Positions 28,906 through 37,161 of a DNA stretch of 64,000 bases are shown here, in pieces. The stretch lies in assembly GCF_036017065.1 (NCBI RefSeq), contig NZ_JAYXHR010000003.1, positions 372,001-436,000 of the forward strand, given 5' to 3'. The position numbers and the translations under genes are program-made. The notes beneath the pieces were generated by a model, which saw only the letters and a list, made by a program, of their open reading frames with translations, did no database searches and was not told where the DNA came from. Position 1 is the first letter of the stretch; every line of letters begins with the position of its first letter. The stretch is from Uliginosibacterium sp036017065. Lineage in GTDB: Bacteria; Pseudomonadota; Gammaproteobacteria; Burkholderiales; Rhodocyclaceae.

Positions 28906-31200
28906 TCAGGGCAGCAGTTCGGCGACCGGCACCGGACGATCGATGACGAAGCCCTGCGCGTAATGGATGCCCAGCTCGCGCAGCCGGTCCAGTGCGTGGG
29001 CGTCCTCCACCTGGATGGCCACGGTCTGCATGCCCAGCGCGAGGGACACGTCGCGCATGTAGCGCAGGGTGGCTTGGCAGATGGGGTCGGTGTCGATGTG
29101 GCGGGTGAAGTGGCTGCCGATCTTCAGGTAGTCCACAGGCATGTCGCGCAGATGGCGGAACGGCGACACGCCGTGCCCGAAATCGTCCAGCGCGATGCGC
29201 ACCCCGAGCTTCAGCATCTCGGTTGCGAAGCGGCAGGTCTCCTCGGGGCGGGCCAGGGCGACACTCTCGGCGAACTCGAAGCACAGGTGGCGGCTTGATT
29301 CACCGCCCGCGATGAGGCGGCGGCACAGCCTCTCCAGGAAGCCGCTGTCTGTGACCGACTCCTGGCAGAGGTTGATGCTGACCATCCCGATTCTGTCCGG
29401 CCGCGTGGCCCGTCCTTCCAGTTGCTGCAGCACGCGGTCCACCACCCAGTAGTCGATGTGGCCCGCCAGCTTGAAGCGTTCCGCTTCCGGCAGGAACGCG
29501 CCGGGTGGAACCAGCGTGCCGTCGCTGTCGCGCAGGCGCAGCAGCACCTCGACACGCGTGCCGGAGTCGTCGGCCCGCAGGGACGTCATGGTCTGCGCGA
29601 ACAGCTCGAAGTGATCGTTCTCCAGCGCCGACACCAGGCGCAACGACCACGCCTCGCGCTGCTGGATGTCCGCCACGTCGTCGCTGTCGAACCAGGCGTG
29701 CACGCGGTTGCGGCCGGTCTGCTTGGCGGTGTAGCAGGCGGCGTCCGCTGCAGCCAGGACGGATTCCGCATCGCTCCAGCGGCCATCCATCGGCACCACG
29801 CCGATGCTGCAGCCCACCCGGAAGCGGCGGTCCTCATGCACGAAGCGGTAGTCGTTGATGCGCTCGCACAGCAACCGCGCGTGCCGCTGCGCCTGTTCCA
29901 GCGAGCAATGCTCCATGATCAGGCCGAACTCGTCACCACCTAGCCGCGCCAGCATGTCGCGCACGCGCACCGATTGCTGCAGCACCGCCGACAGCTGGCG
30001 CAGCAACTCGTCGCCGGCGGCGTGGCCGCAGGTGTCGTTGACGGTCTTGAAGTGGTCGAGGTCGATGAACATCAGCGCGTGCTCGGCCTGCCGCTCCCGG
30101 CTGGTCTCCAGCAGGCGGCCGAGACGGCCTTCGAACTCCGAGCGGTTGAACAGCCCGGTCAGGGGATCGTGCGAGGCACGGTAGTTGATGTCGCGCGAGC
30201 GCTGCCGCTGCTCGGTGACGTCATGGAACACCAGCACGGCACCGAGCTGCGCGCCACCGGCGGCGCGGATCGGCGCGGCGGAGTCGGCGATGTCGCGCTC
30301 GCTGCCGTCGCGCGACACCAGCAGCGTGTGCTCGGAAAGCGCGATCACGCAGTCGTTCTCCAGGCAACGGACCACCGGGTTGGGCAGCATCGTGCGCTTG
30401 GTGTCGTGGATGGTGTTGAACACCTCGCGGATGTGCGCACCCTGCGCCTCGGACGCCAGCCAGCCGGTGAGCCGCACCGCCACCGGGTTCATGTAGTCGA
30501 TGATGCCGCGCGTGTCGGTGGTGATCACCGCGTCGCCGATGGAGTGCAGCGTCACCCGCAGGCGCTCGTGCTGCTCCGCCTCGTGGCGCTGCTTCACGGC
30601 CAGCGCGATGACGGTCTGTTCGCGGGCGACAAGGGCCTGCGCGGCAACTTCCGCCAGGCCGGCGAGCTGGCGGCGCTGCTGCGGGTCGAGCTGCCGCGCT
30701 GCGTGGTCGATGACGCACAGGGTGCCCATGGCATGCCCGCCGGGCAGGACGATGGGCGCGCCGGCATAGAAGCGGATATGGGGGGCGCCGACGACCAGGG
30801 GGTTGAGCGCGAAGCGCGGGTCGTTCGTGGCGTCGGCCACTTCCATGACGCCGCGGCCGAGGATGCTGTGCGCGCAGAAGGCAATGTCGCGGGGCGTCTC
30901 GCTGACGCCGGGCAGGCCGGTCGCCGCCTTGAACCACTGGCGCCGTGCGTCGACCAGGCTTACCAGTGCGATCGGTGCGCCGCACAGGTCGGCCGCCAGC
31001 CGGGTGATGGCATCGAACACCGGCTCCGGCGCGCTGTCGAGCACCGCCAGCGCCTGCAAGCGTGCCAGCCGCTCCTGCTCGTCCGCCGGAAGTGCTGCGG
31101 GTACTGCTCCGTCCATGCTGTCCATGCCGCTGTCCTGCGCCACCGTACCGCCTGTTCCAGCCTCTTCCCCCGGAAATGCCGACGGTTTACTGGTTTGCAA
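28906..31200 (-). CDS. GAF-PAS-GGDEF-EAL cyclic-di-GMP signalling protein
   Basis: 764 residues, no transmembrane segment. GAF at about 45-190, PAS at about 212-335, GGDEF domain at about 340-500 with intact GGDEF at 421-425 and an RVRD inhibitory-site motif at 412-415, and EAL domain at about 520-764. The EAL motif reads EVLLRL. The other catalytic positions seem kept: Asn in SINLC, Glu in FEFAES, DDFG, Lys in YLKIG and the AQGF glutamine. Several motif neighbours deviate (LKID to LKIG, VAEGVE to VAIQVE), so phosphodiesterase activity is uncertain. Diguanylate cyclase activity is likely. The input is presumably a small ligand or redox cue through GAF/PAS. Confidence 0.93.
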   Translation of the reverse strand: MQTSKPSAFPGEEAGTGGTVAQDSGMDSMDGAVPAALPADEQERLARLQALAVLDSAPEPVFDAITRLAADLCGAPIALVSLVDARRQWFKAATGLPGVSETPRDIAFCAHSILGRGVMEVADATNDPRFALNPLVVGAPHIRFYAGAPIVLPGGHAMGTLCVIDHAARQLDPQQRRQLAGLAEVAAQALVAREQTVIALAVKQRHEAEQHERLRVTLHSIGDAVITTDTRGIIDYMNPVAVRLTGWLASEAQGAHIREVFNTIHDTKRTMLPNPVVRCLENDCVIALSEHTLLVSRDGSERDIADSAAPIRAAGGAQLGAVLVFHDVTEQRQRSRDINYRASHDPLTGLFNRSEFEGRLGRLLETSRERQAEHALMFIDLDHFKTVNDTCGHAAGDELLRQLSAVLQQSVRVRDMLARLGGDEFGLIMEHCSLEQAQRHARLLCERINDYRFVHEDRRFRVGCSIGVVPMDGRWSDAESVLAAADAACYTAKQTGRNRVHAWFDSDDVADIQQREAWSLRLVSALENDHFELFAQTMTSLRADDSGTRVEVLLRLRDSDGTLVPPGAFLPEAERFKLAGHIDYWVVDRVLQQLEGRATRPDRIGMVSINLCQESVTDSGFLERLCRRLIAGGESSRHLCFEFAESVALARPEETCRFATEMLKLGVRIALDDFGHGVSPFRHLRDMPVDYLKIGSHFTRHIDTDPICQATLRYMRDVSLALGMQTVAIQVEDAHALDRLRELGIHYAQGFVIDRPVPVAELLP

Positions 31201-31539
31201 CGGTCAACGGCCATTGTCGCGGCACCTGAGTAGGGGGCAGCCCGCAAATTTGTAAGGCAATGTCACGTCTACCGGGCAAGGCGACGCGAGCGTGGCGGAC
31301 TGTGTCCTGGAAGGTATGGGGTGGATGTCGGCAGGGGTGGGGTGCGGTGGACTGCGGTGCCGGGATCGGCGGCAGCGGGGCGCGGCCGCATCAGGCGGCA
31401 GGAAGCAGGCGATCGACCGGCAAGGTGTCACCCGCCAGTGCGCGGCTCCCATGTCGCGGGCCTAAGGCGACGCAGCCCCGGACTGGGGGACTGCCTGGCG
31501 CGCTTCGGTTGCGCGCCCGGAATCTTGCCCGGGATCTGG
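31201..31539. other. Gene-free gap upstream of the GGDEF-EAL gene
   Basis: About 340 bp, G-rich on the plus strand, with open frames that lack any recognisable feature. It should contain the minus-strand promoter of the GGDEF-EAL gene. Nothing further is seen. Confidence 0.4.
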
Positions 31540-31848
31540 TCAGCGCGCCTTCCCGGCGGCGGAGCGCGCGGGAACGTCGGCGATGCTGGCGAGCGGGTCT
31601 TCCTCCCCGGTCTGCGGCGGCGTGTGGTCGCGCGGCGCGGACTTGGCGATGGCTTTGCGCGAGGCTTCACCACGCAGGTCGGTGTCCTGCTTGCCGGTGG
31701 CGAGGTCACGGTGGGCCTGGGCGATTTCCGGCTGGATCGGCGCGGCCTGCTGGCGCGTGGTCTGGTCGCGCTCGTGCGGCAGGGGGGGCTGATGCTCGGG
31801 CTCTGCCGGCTGCGGCACTGTCTGCGGCGAATTCTTGGCGGGTTTCAT
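31540..31848 (-). CDS. Small hydrophilic protein of unknown function
   Basis: 102 residues from the ATG at 31848 (GAGGGGTG upstream). It is Pro/Gln/Glu-rich with a central LPHERDQTTRQQAA and QAHRDLATGKQDTDLRGE. Small proteins with such an HERD...D-T-D pattern recur in betaproteobacteria but have no assigned function. Predicted disordered, no membrane segment. It lies downstream of the Nit1C flavin oxidoreductase on the same strand, 126 bp away. Confidence 0.65.
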   Translation of the reverse strand: MKPAKNSPQTVPQPAEPEHQPPLPHERDQTTRQQAAPIQPEIAQAHRDLATGKQDTDLRGEASRKAIAKSAPRDHTPPQTGEEDPLASIADVPARSAAGKAR

Positions 31849-31974
31849 GGCACACCCCTCTGTACTGGAGATGATCCAGTGTGGCGGCATGCCGCGGATG
31901 CCGCCGCAGGACGGCCGCGCGAGCCGCTGTAGGAATCGCGGAAGGCCGCCGTCCCCTGGCAGATGTGCAGGCGC

Positions 31975-33246
31975 TCAGGCCGCTGCCCGGCGCGCTTCCG
32001 GCGCCTGTGCCGCAGCCAGGTCCTGCTGCGCCACGATCCGCTCGGCGAGGTACAACGCATCCCGCGCGATGCCGGAGAAGCGCCCCGAACCCCAGGTGTG
32101 CAGCCAGGGCAGGCCCAGGAAGTACAGGCCGGGCACGTCGGTGACGCCGCGATGGTGGCCGGGGTAGCTGCGCCCGTTGAACACCGGGATGTCGACCCAG
32201 GAGAAATCCGGCGTGAAGCCGATGCACCACACGATGGCGGCGATGCCGGCAGCCTGCAGGTCCAGCGTCGTGCGCTCGGCAGCTGGCTGCCACACCGGTT
32301 CGTATGTCGAAGCCGGCGGCGCGTCGATGCCGCGCGCGGCGATGAACTTGTCGATGCTCGCGTTGATGCCGTTGTAGATGTCGTCGCCGTGCTGCAGGTT
32401 GGCGGCGAGGTCCGGCGCGAACTGCAGCGTGGCACCTTCCAGCCCGTGCAGGCGGCCGTAGAGTTCCATGCCTTCCAGCGCGAAGCGGCGCAGGTCGATG
32501 TCCCGCCCGCCGTCGCGGCCGGTCACGTAGTGGTTGGTGTTGTCGCGCACGCCTTCCTTCAGCGGATGCTGCTCCACCGGCATCTCGTAGTAATTCATGT
32601 CGGCCAGCCAGTCGACCACGTCCTTGCCGCGGTAGAAGCGCGCGCAGCGTGGCGCGTCGCCGGTGGCGAGGTGCACCTTGCGGCCCGCGAGGTGCAGGTC
32701 CTCGGCGATCTGCGCGCCGGACTGGCCGGAACCCACCACCAGCACCGGGCCGTCCGGCAGGCTGGCCGGGTTGCGGTACTGCGCGGAATGCAGCTGCACG
32801 ATGTGCGCCGGAATGCGCTCCGCCATGCGCGGCACGATGGGCGCATGGTAACCACCGGAGGCCACGACGACCTGCGTGGCGGTGAAGCGCCCGGCACTGG
32901 TGTCGGCCGTGAATCCTTCCTCGCCACGCGTCAGGCGCGTGACCGCGACACCTTCGCGCACCGGCGCGGCGACATGCAGCGCGAAGCCGTCCAGGTACCC
33001 GATCAGCTCGTCCTTCTTCATGAAGCCGTGCGGCTCGCTGCCCGTGTAGGGGTAGTCGGGCAGGGCGCACTGCCAGTTCGGCGTCACCAGGCAGAAGCTG
33101 TCCCAGCGCTGCGAGCGCCAGCTGTGCATCACGCTGTTCTTCTCCAGCACCACATGGCTGAGGCCGCGCTGTTGAAGGTAATAGCTCATCGACAGGCCGG
33201 CCTGGCCGCCGCCGATGATGAGGACGTCGAAGTGGGTGGTGTTCAT
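31975..33246 (-). CDS. Nit1C flavin-dependent oxidoreductase (MSMEG_0569 family)
   Basis: A 423-residue FAD/NAD(P)-dependent monooxygenase-like protein. The FAD motif is VLIIGGGQAGLSMSYYLQQ at about 9-27, the NADPH motif VLVVGSGQSGAQIAEDL near 168. The MSMEG_0569 family is defined by its occurrence in nitrilase (Nit1C) clusters, and the remaining members lie just upstream here. It is the promoter-distal gene, separated from the MSMEG_0570-family gene by about 500 bp full of repeats, so it may need its own promoter. The substrate is unknown; Nit1C clusters have been linked to growth on cyanide as nitrogen source. Confidence 0.9.
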   Translation of the reverse strand: MNTTHFDVLIIGGGQAGLSMSYYLQQRGLSHVVLEKNSVMHSWRSQRWDSFCLVTPNWQCALPDYPYTGSEPHGFMKKDELIGYLDGFALHVAAPVREGVAVTRLTRGEEGFTADTSAGRFTATQVVVASGGYHAPIVPRMAERIPAHIVQLHSAQYRNPASLPDGPVLVVGSGQSGAQIAEDLHLAGRKVHLATGDAPRCARFYRGKDVVDWLADMNYYEMPVEQHPLKEGVRDNTNHYVTGRDGGRDIDLRRFALEGMELYGRLHGLEGATLQFAPDLAANLQHGDDIYNGINASIDKFIAARGIDAPPASTYEPVWQPAAERTTLDLQAAGIAAIVWCIGFTPDFSWVDIPVFNGRSYPGHHRGVTDVPGLYFLGLPWLHTWGSGRFSGIARDALYLAERIVAQQDLAAAQAPEARRAAA

Positions 33247-33300
33247 GGTGTGGGTCTCGGTGGGTAGCTTGTGATTGGTGTGCCTGTCAGGGGCGGTCTG

Positions 33301-33741
33301 TCATGAACCCGAAATGCAACGACACTGAATTCCCGGACGGTCCCCGAGCCCGTCGAGGGGCGCGGGAATGACGGAGTTGGGAGCGTCTGCAGAAGCGCGA
33401 TGTTGTTTGTCGGCCGTGACCTCCGCACTCGTCATTCCCGCGTAGTGGGTCTCGCAGGCATTCCGGCGAACGCCGGAAGCTCGCAAAGCGGGAATCCAGC
33501 GACGTTGTCTTTGCTTTGCAAAGCTGGCGCGCTGCAGGGTTGCTTCGGGAGGCAAGGGCAGCGCACGTAGGTTGGGTTGAGCAACGCGACGCCCGACACG
33601 CACCTGGTACCTGCGTCCCTTGATGGCGCGCCGGGTGTTGGGCTTCGCTGCGCTCAACCCAACCTACGCCCCGCGCAACGGACGTTCCTGCGCGAACGGC
33701 GCGTGGCGAGGGAAGGTCTATATCTGCGGGGCGCATGGCGT
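33301..33741. repeat. Repeat-filled gap inside the Nit1C operon
   Basis: Three elements are stacked here. CCCCGAGCCCGTCGAGGGGC begins at 33342. A nested hairpin lies at 33434-33495: outer ATTCCCGC with GCGGGAAT, inner TTCCGGCG with CGCCGGAA. An inverted pair of GTAGGTTGGGTTGAGC-type repeats lies at 33567-33600 and 33635-33668. Related copies occur at 55192-55290 and 55388-55420. No gene is supported. Confidence 0.75.
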
Positions 33742-34026
33742 TCAATCGAATCTCACGACCTGCACGCTCGCATCCGGCTGCTGCGCGAATCGCGCCGCTG
33801 TGGCCTCCAGTCGCGCCAGTTGGTCCATCGCCGACGAGCAGGCGAAGCCGTACTTGGCGCGCACGCGTTCCGACGCGATGTTCAGCGCCTCGCGGCTGCG
33901 CTGCATGAAGTCCGCCAGCGGGTAGTGCTGGCCGGGCGTGAAGTAGTCCTTGATGACCAGCGAGGGCGAGTAGCAGTCGTTCTCGCTGTCGTCCGGCCAG
34001 CGGACGCGGAAGTGCATTTCGGGCAT
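33742..34026 (-). CDS. Nit1C small protein (MSMEG_0570 family)
   Basis: 94 residues: MPEMHFRVRWPDDSENDCYS with a later DYFTPGQHYPLADFMQRSRE and a C-terminal helical region. This matches the short MSMEG_0570-family protein described as nitrogen-starvation associated and always found with the nitrilase cluster. Biochemical role unknown. It follows the glycosyltransferase gene on the same strand with a gap of about 270 bp carrying another inverted repeat. Confidence 0.85.
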   Translation of the reverse strand: MPEMHFRVRWPDDSENDCYSPSLVIKDYFTPGQHYPLADFMQRSREALNIASERVRAKYGFACSSAMDQLARLEATAARFAQQPDASVQVVRFD

Positions 34027-34146
34027 GGCGTTCGTTACCTGTGGAGGAATGGTTTTCGTTGGGTGGGTTCGCGAAGCAACCCTCCGACGGACCGTTGCTG
34101 TGGCTCCGGTGCGCTGGCTTCGTACCCTTCGGCAAGTTGGCTTCGA

Positions 34147-34221
34147 CCCCTTCGACAGGCTCAGGGACCGCAGCCAACGGCCGTGCGTGATCGAAGCCTC
34201 GTGCCCTGAGCTTGTCGAAGG
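34147..34221. repeat. Inverted pair of CCCTGAGCxTGTCGAAGGG repeats
   Basis: CCCCTTCGACAGGCTCAGGG (from 34147) and CCCTGAGCTTGTCGAAGGG (34203-34221) face each other. A single copy is at 52227-52245. Also a dispersed proteobacterial repeat type, distinct from the GTAGGTTGGG family. Confidence 0.8.
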
Positions 34222-34293
34222 GCGGTCTACGAACTCGTCGGAGGGGTGGGGCGAGCGGGAGTGAGGGAGCGCATCGGAGCGAAGACAACAGCC

Positions 34294-35514
34294 TCATGCC
34301 TGAACCTCCTGGGGAACACGCGCCTCGCCGTTCATCGTCGCGGCACGTTCGAGATGCCCGCGATAGATCTCCACGTGCCGCTGCGCGCTGCGCGACCACG
34401 CGTAGCGATCCAGCAGGCCGGCCGCACGCATGCGCAGCGCTTTGCCGCGAGGCGCACCCAGCGCGGCCTGCAGGGCCTGCGCAATGCTGTCCACCGACTG
34501 CGGATCGGCCCACTGGCCCAGGCTGTCGTCCAGGTGTTCGGTGAACGGTGCGATGCGCGAGACCACCACCGGCACGCCGCTGGCCAGTGCTTCCAGCACG
34601 ACCAGGCCGAAGCCTTCGCGCAGGGACGGCATGGCCAGCACGCTGGCGCTGCGGAACACGGCGGGCATGTCGGCGTCCGCCAGCGGACCGGTGAGCAGCA
34701 CGGCATCCGGTGGCAGTGCGCTGGTGGCGAGTGCCTCGCGGAAGGCGTGTTGATAGTCGTCGTGGTCCAGCAGGCTGGCGCCCCCGGCGATCACGAGACG
34801 AGCAGTCGGCACACGTGCACGCAACTGCATGAAGGCCTGCAGCAGCCGCAGGCTGTTCTTGCGAGCCTCGACGCCGCCGACTGACAGCACCACGGCGTCG
34901 CCGTCCCGCAGGCCGAGGCGTTGGCGTACTTCAGCGTCGCCGGGCTTTGCCTCTACGCTGAAGCGCACCGCATCCACACCATTGCCGACCTGTTGTGGCT
35001 GCACACCGTGGTCGCGCGCCATCGCCTCGCACCACAGGCGGCTGACGCACAGCACCCTGTCGGCCTCCTGCCAGGCGATGCGCTGCCATTGCGCGAGCTG
35101 CGGGTCAGCGAAATCGTCCAGGTGATGCACTGTGCGTACGAAGTGCGGAATCACGCCTTGCTGCTTCAGCACCGCCAGTGCGTTGCCGCTGATGCTGTCC
35201 TGTGCGTGCAGGATGTCGAAATGCTCCAACTCGCGGTGGGCCAGCAGTGCCGTCAGGTGCGCGACGTAGGCGGCTATGCGCTGCGCGACCATGTCCACCA
35301 CCGAGGCCGGCGTCGCGCCGATCGGCACTAGCGACACCTCGCAGGGCGTGTCACGGAAGAAGCGCTCGCCGGGCCTTGCGGGCGCCAGCAATGTGACCTG
35401 GTGGCCGGCCTCGTGCAGCGCCTGGCCGAGTTCCAGCGTATGCACCACACCGCCGCGTGGGTTGATGGAGTGGGTGAGGAGGGCGATGCGCAGCGAGGGT
35501 GTCTCAGGCTGCAT
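34294..35514 (-). CDS. Nit1C glycosyltransferase (MSMEG_0565 family)
   Basis: A 406-residue GT4-type glycosyltransferase: LRIALLTHSINPRGGVVHTL at the N-terminus, ILHAQDSISGNAL, and the donor-binding SLREGFGLVVLEALASGVPV near 310. It is a constant member of Nit1C clusters, although how a glycosyltransferase contributes to nitrile or cyanide metabolism is not known. The ATG at 35514 follows GGAGGTG and overlaps the end of the AIR-synthase-like gene by 11 bases, so the two are coupled. Confidence 0.9.
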   Translation of the reverse strand: MQPETPSLRIALLTHSINPRGGVVHTLELGQALHEAGHQVTLLAPARPGERFFRDTPCEVSLVPIGATPASVVDMVAQRIAAYVAHLTALLAHRELEHFDILHAQDSISGNALAVLKQQGVIPHFVRTVHHLDDFADPQLAQWQRIAWQEADRVLCVSRLWCEAMARDHGVQPQQVGNGVDAVRFSVEAKPGDAEVRQRLGLRDGDAVVLSVGGVEARKNSLRLLQAFMQLRARVPTARLVIAGGASLLDHDDYQHAFREALATSALPPDAVLLTGPLADADMPAVFRSASVLAMPSLREGFGLVVLEALASGVPVVVSRIAPFTEHLDDSLGQWADPQSVDSIAQALQAALGAPRGKALRMRAAGLLDRYAWSRSAQRHVEIYRGHLERAATMNGEARVPQEVQA

Positions 35515-36505
35515 CACGCACCTCCGGCCTGCGCTCGCCGATGAAGGAATCCAGCGCGAAATCCCACAGCAGGCACTCCTCGTCGCCCTGCGTCAGCACC
35601 ACACGCGAGCCTGACAGCACCTCGCCAATGGCGGCGCAGGCGATGTCGCGTGCTGCGAACAATTCACGCACCGCATCCACCTTCTCCGACCGCACGCTCA
35701 GTACGAAGCCGAAGCTCGGAAACGCCGTGAGCCAGCGCGTTAGCGGCACGCCGTCGGGGATGGGCAGTGCGTCGAGGTCGATGCATGCGCCGACCTGCGA
35801 GCACTCCAGCAACATCATCGCAGTACCGACACAACCGGCCATGCTGATGTCCTTGGCGGCGTCGCACAGGCCGGACTCGGCGAGTTGCGGCAGCAGGGCG
35901 AGGTCGTCGCGCAGGCGCTTTGCCGGTGCGTGGCTGGAGGCGTTCCACCACGGGTAGGGTTCCTCGAAGCGGCCGCGCAGGTCTACCGCCATCATCAGCA
36001 CGTCGCCGTGCTGCGCGTTGAAGCTGGACAGCAGCTTCTGCGCGCGACCGAGGACGGCGACGGCGAGCTGGCCGCGTGCGCTGCGGTTGTTGCTGTGGCC
36101 ACCGACGATGGGCACGCCGTAAGCAGTGGACGCAGCGGCCATGCCGCGGATGACTTCGGCGGCCGGGTCCATGCCGTCGCTCCACAACGCATTGACCACC
36201 GCCAGCGGGCGGCCACCCATCGCGGCGATGTCGCTGATGTTCACCATCACGCCGCTGTAGCCGGCGAACCAGGGCATCTTCGCGACGAAGTCCTCGGTCA
36301 TGCCCTCGATGGCGAACAGCAGATAGCCGCCCGCGCCATCGGGAATCGCGGCGCAGTCATCGCCCAGTGCCACCGCCTGCGCGGTGTCCTGCAGGCCGCC
36401 GGGGAGCGACGCCGCCAGCGCGGCGGCGATGTCGCCGATGTCGCGCTTGTGCTGGAAGCCGCGGCTGTCGCGCAACTGGCTGACGAGTTCGCTGAGCGTG
36501 TTCAT
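35504..36505 (-). CDS. Nit1C AIR-synthase-like protein (Sll0787 family)
   Basis: 333 residues related to PurM/ThiL/HypE ATP-dependent enzymes: AVALGDDCAAIPDGAGGYLL and MVNISDIAAMGGRPLAVVNA in the N-terminal half, and DISMAGCVGTAMMLLECS in the C-terminal half. The family is found only with Nit1C genes and is often fused to the GNAT domain in actinobacteria (MSMEG_0567); here the two are separate adjacent genes. The start is the ATG at 36505 (MNTLSEL); a TTG 15 bases upstream is less likely. It would use ATP to activate an amide or carbonyl group. Substrate unknown. Confidence 0.88.
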   Translation of the reverse strand: MNTLSELVSQLRDSRGFQHKRDIGDIAAALAASLPGGLQDTAQAVALGDDCAAIPDGAGGYLLFAIEGMTEDFVAKMPWFAGYSGVMVNISDIAAMGGRPLAVVNALWSDGMDPAAEVIRGMAAASTAYGVPIVGGHSNNRSARGQLAVAVLGRAQKLLSSFNAQHGDVLMMAVDLRGRFEEPYPWWNASSHAPAKRLRDDLALLPQLAESGLCDAAKDISMAGCVGTAMMLLECSQVGACIDLDALPIPDGVPLTRWLTAFPSFGFVLSVRSEKVDAVRELFAARDIACAAIGEVLSGSRVVLTQGDEECLLWDFALDSFIGERRPEVRDAA

Positions 36506-36524
36506 GGTTGTGCAGATCAACCGT

Positions 36525-37151
36525 TCAGGCCGCCACGCGCGTGGACGACTGCGTAACGAAGCCGCTCTTCGGGTCGAAGCAGGGCGGGTAGTGCGCGAGG
36601 TCCGCCTGCATCAGCGTGTGCGGCCGCCCGAGCAGCGTTTCCTCGGCCAGCGTATCCCAGTGCAGGCGGCGGAACAGCGGTGCGTTCTGGCTCTGCACGT
36701 GAGCGAGGAAAGTGCGGCAGCCCAGCGCATGCGCGCTGGTGACTGCCAGGCGGATCAGCGTGGCACCCAGCCGGCCATGCTTGCGGAAGGCCGCATGCAC
36801 GGCGAGGCGCGAGCCGTACCAGAGGTCTGGTTGCGCCGCCGTCGATTCGTCGTGGATGCGCACGGTGCCGACCACCTGGTCCGGCATGCCGGCGACGCAG
36901 GTGAGTGCCACCAGCAGCTGTGCACGATCATCGATGGCATCGCGGTCGTCGCCGACGAAGATGCCTTGCTCCATGCAGAACACCGCGCGGCGCAGCTTGT
37001 GTGCCTCGCGCGCCTCCCAGTCCTGGGTCACCCACTTGATGCGGAATTCGGTCGGCATGAAGGCGGACGGCATGAAGGCGGCGGGCGGATGTTCGTCGTC
37101 TGGCAGCAGGGCGTCGGCGACGTACAACTTCTCGATGGCTTCGCAGAGCAT
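36525..37151 (-). CDS. Nit1C GNAT-family N-acyltransferase (Sll0786/MSMEG_0567 type)
   Basis: 208 residues with an acyl-CoA binding stretch SRLAVHAAFRKHGRLGATLI near 115 and a C-terminal CRTFLAHVQSQNAPLFRRLH. GAGGAG lies seven bases before the ATG. The N-terminus contains a small duplication, AAFMPSAFMPTEF, from a 15-bp nucleotide repeat. Only 10 nt separate it from the radical SAM stop. The acylated substrate is unknown. Confidence 0.88.
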   Translation of the reverse strand: MLCEAIEKLYVADALLPDDEHPPAAFMPSAFMPTEFRIKWVTQDWEAREAHKLRRAVFCMEQGIFVGDDRDAIDDRAQLLVALTCVAGMPDQVVGTVRIHDESTAAQPDLWYGSRLAVHAAFRKHGRLGATLIRLAVTSAHALGCRTFLAHVQSQNAPLFRRLHWDTLAEETLLGRPHTLMQADLAHYPPCFDPKSGFVTQSSTRVAA

Positions 37152-37161
37152 GGCTATCTCC

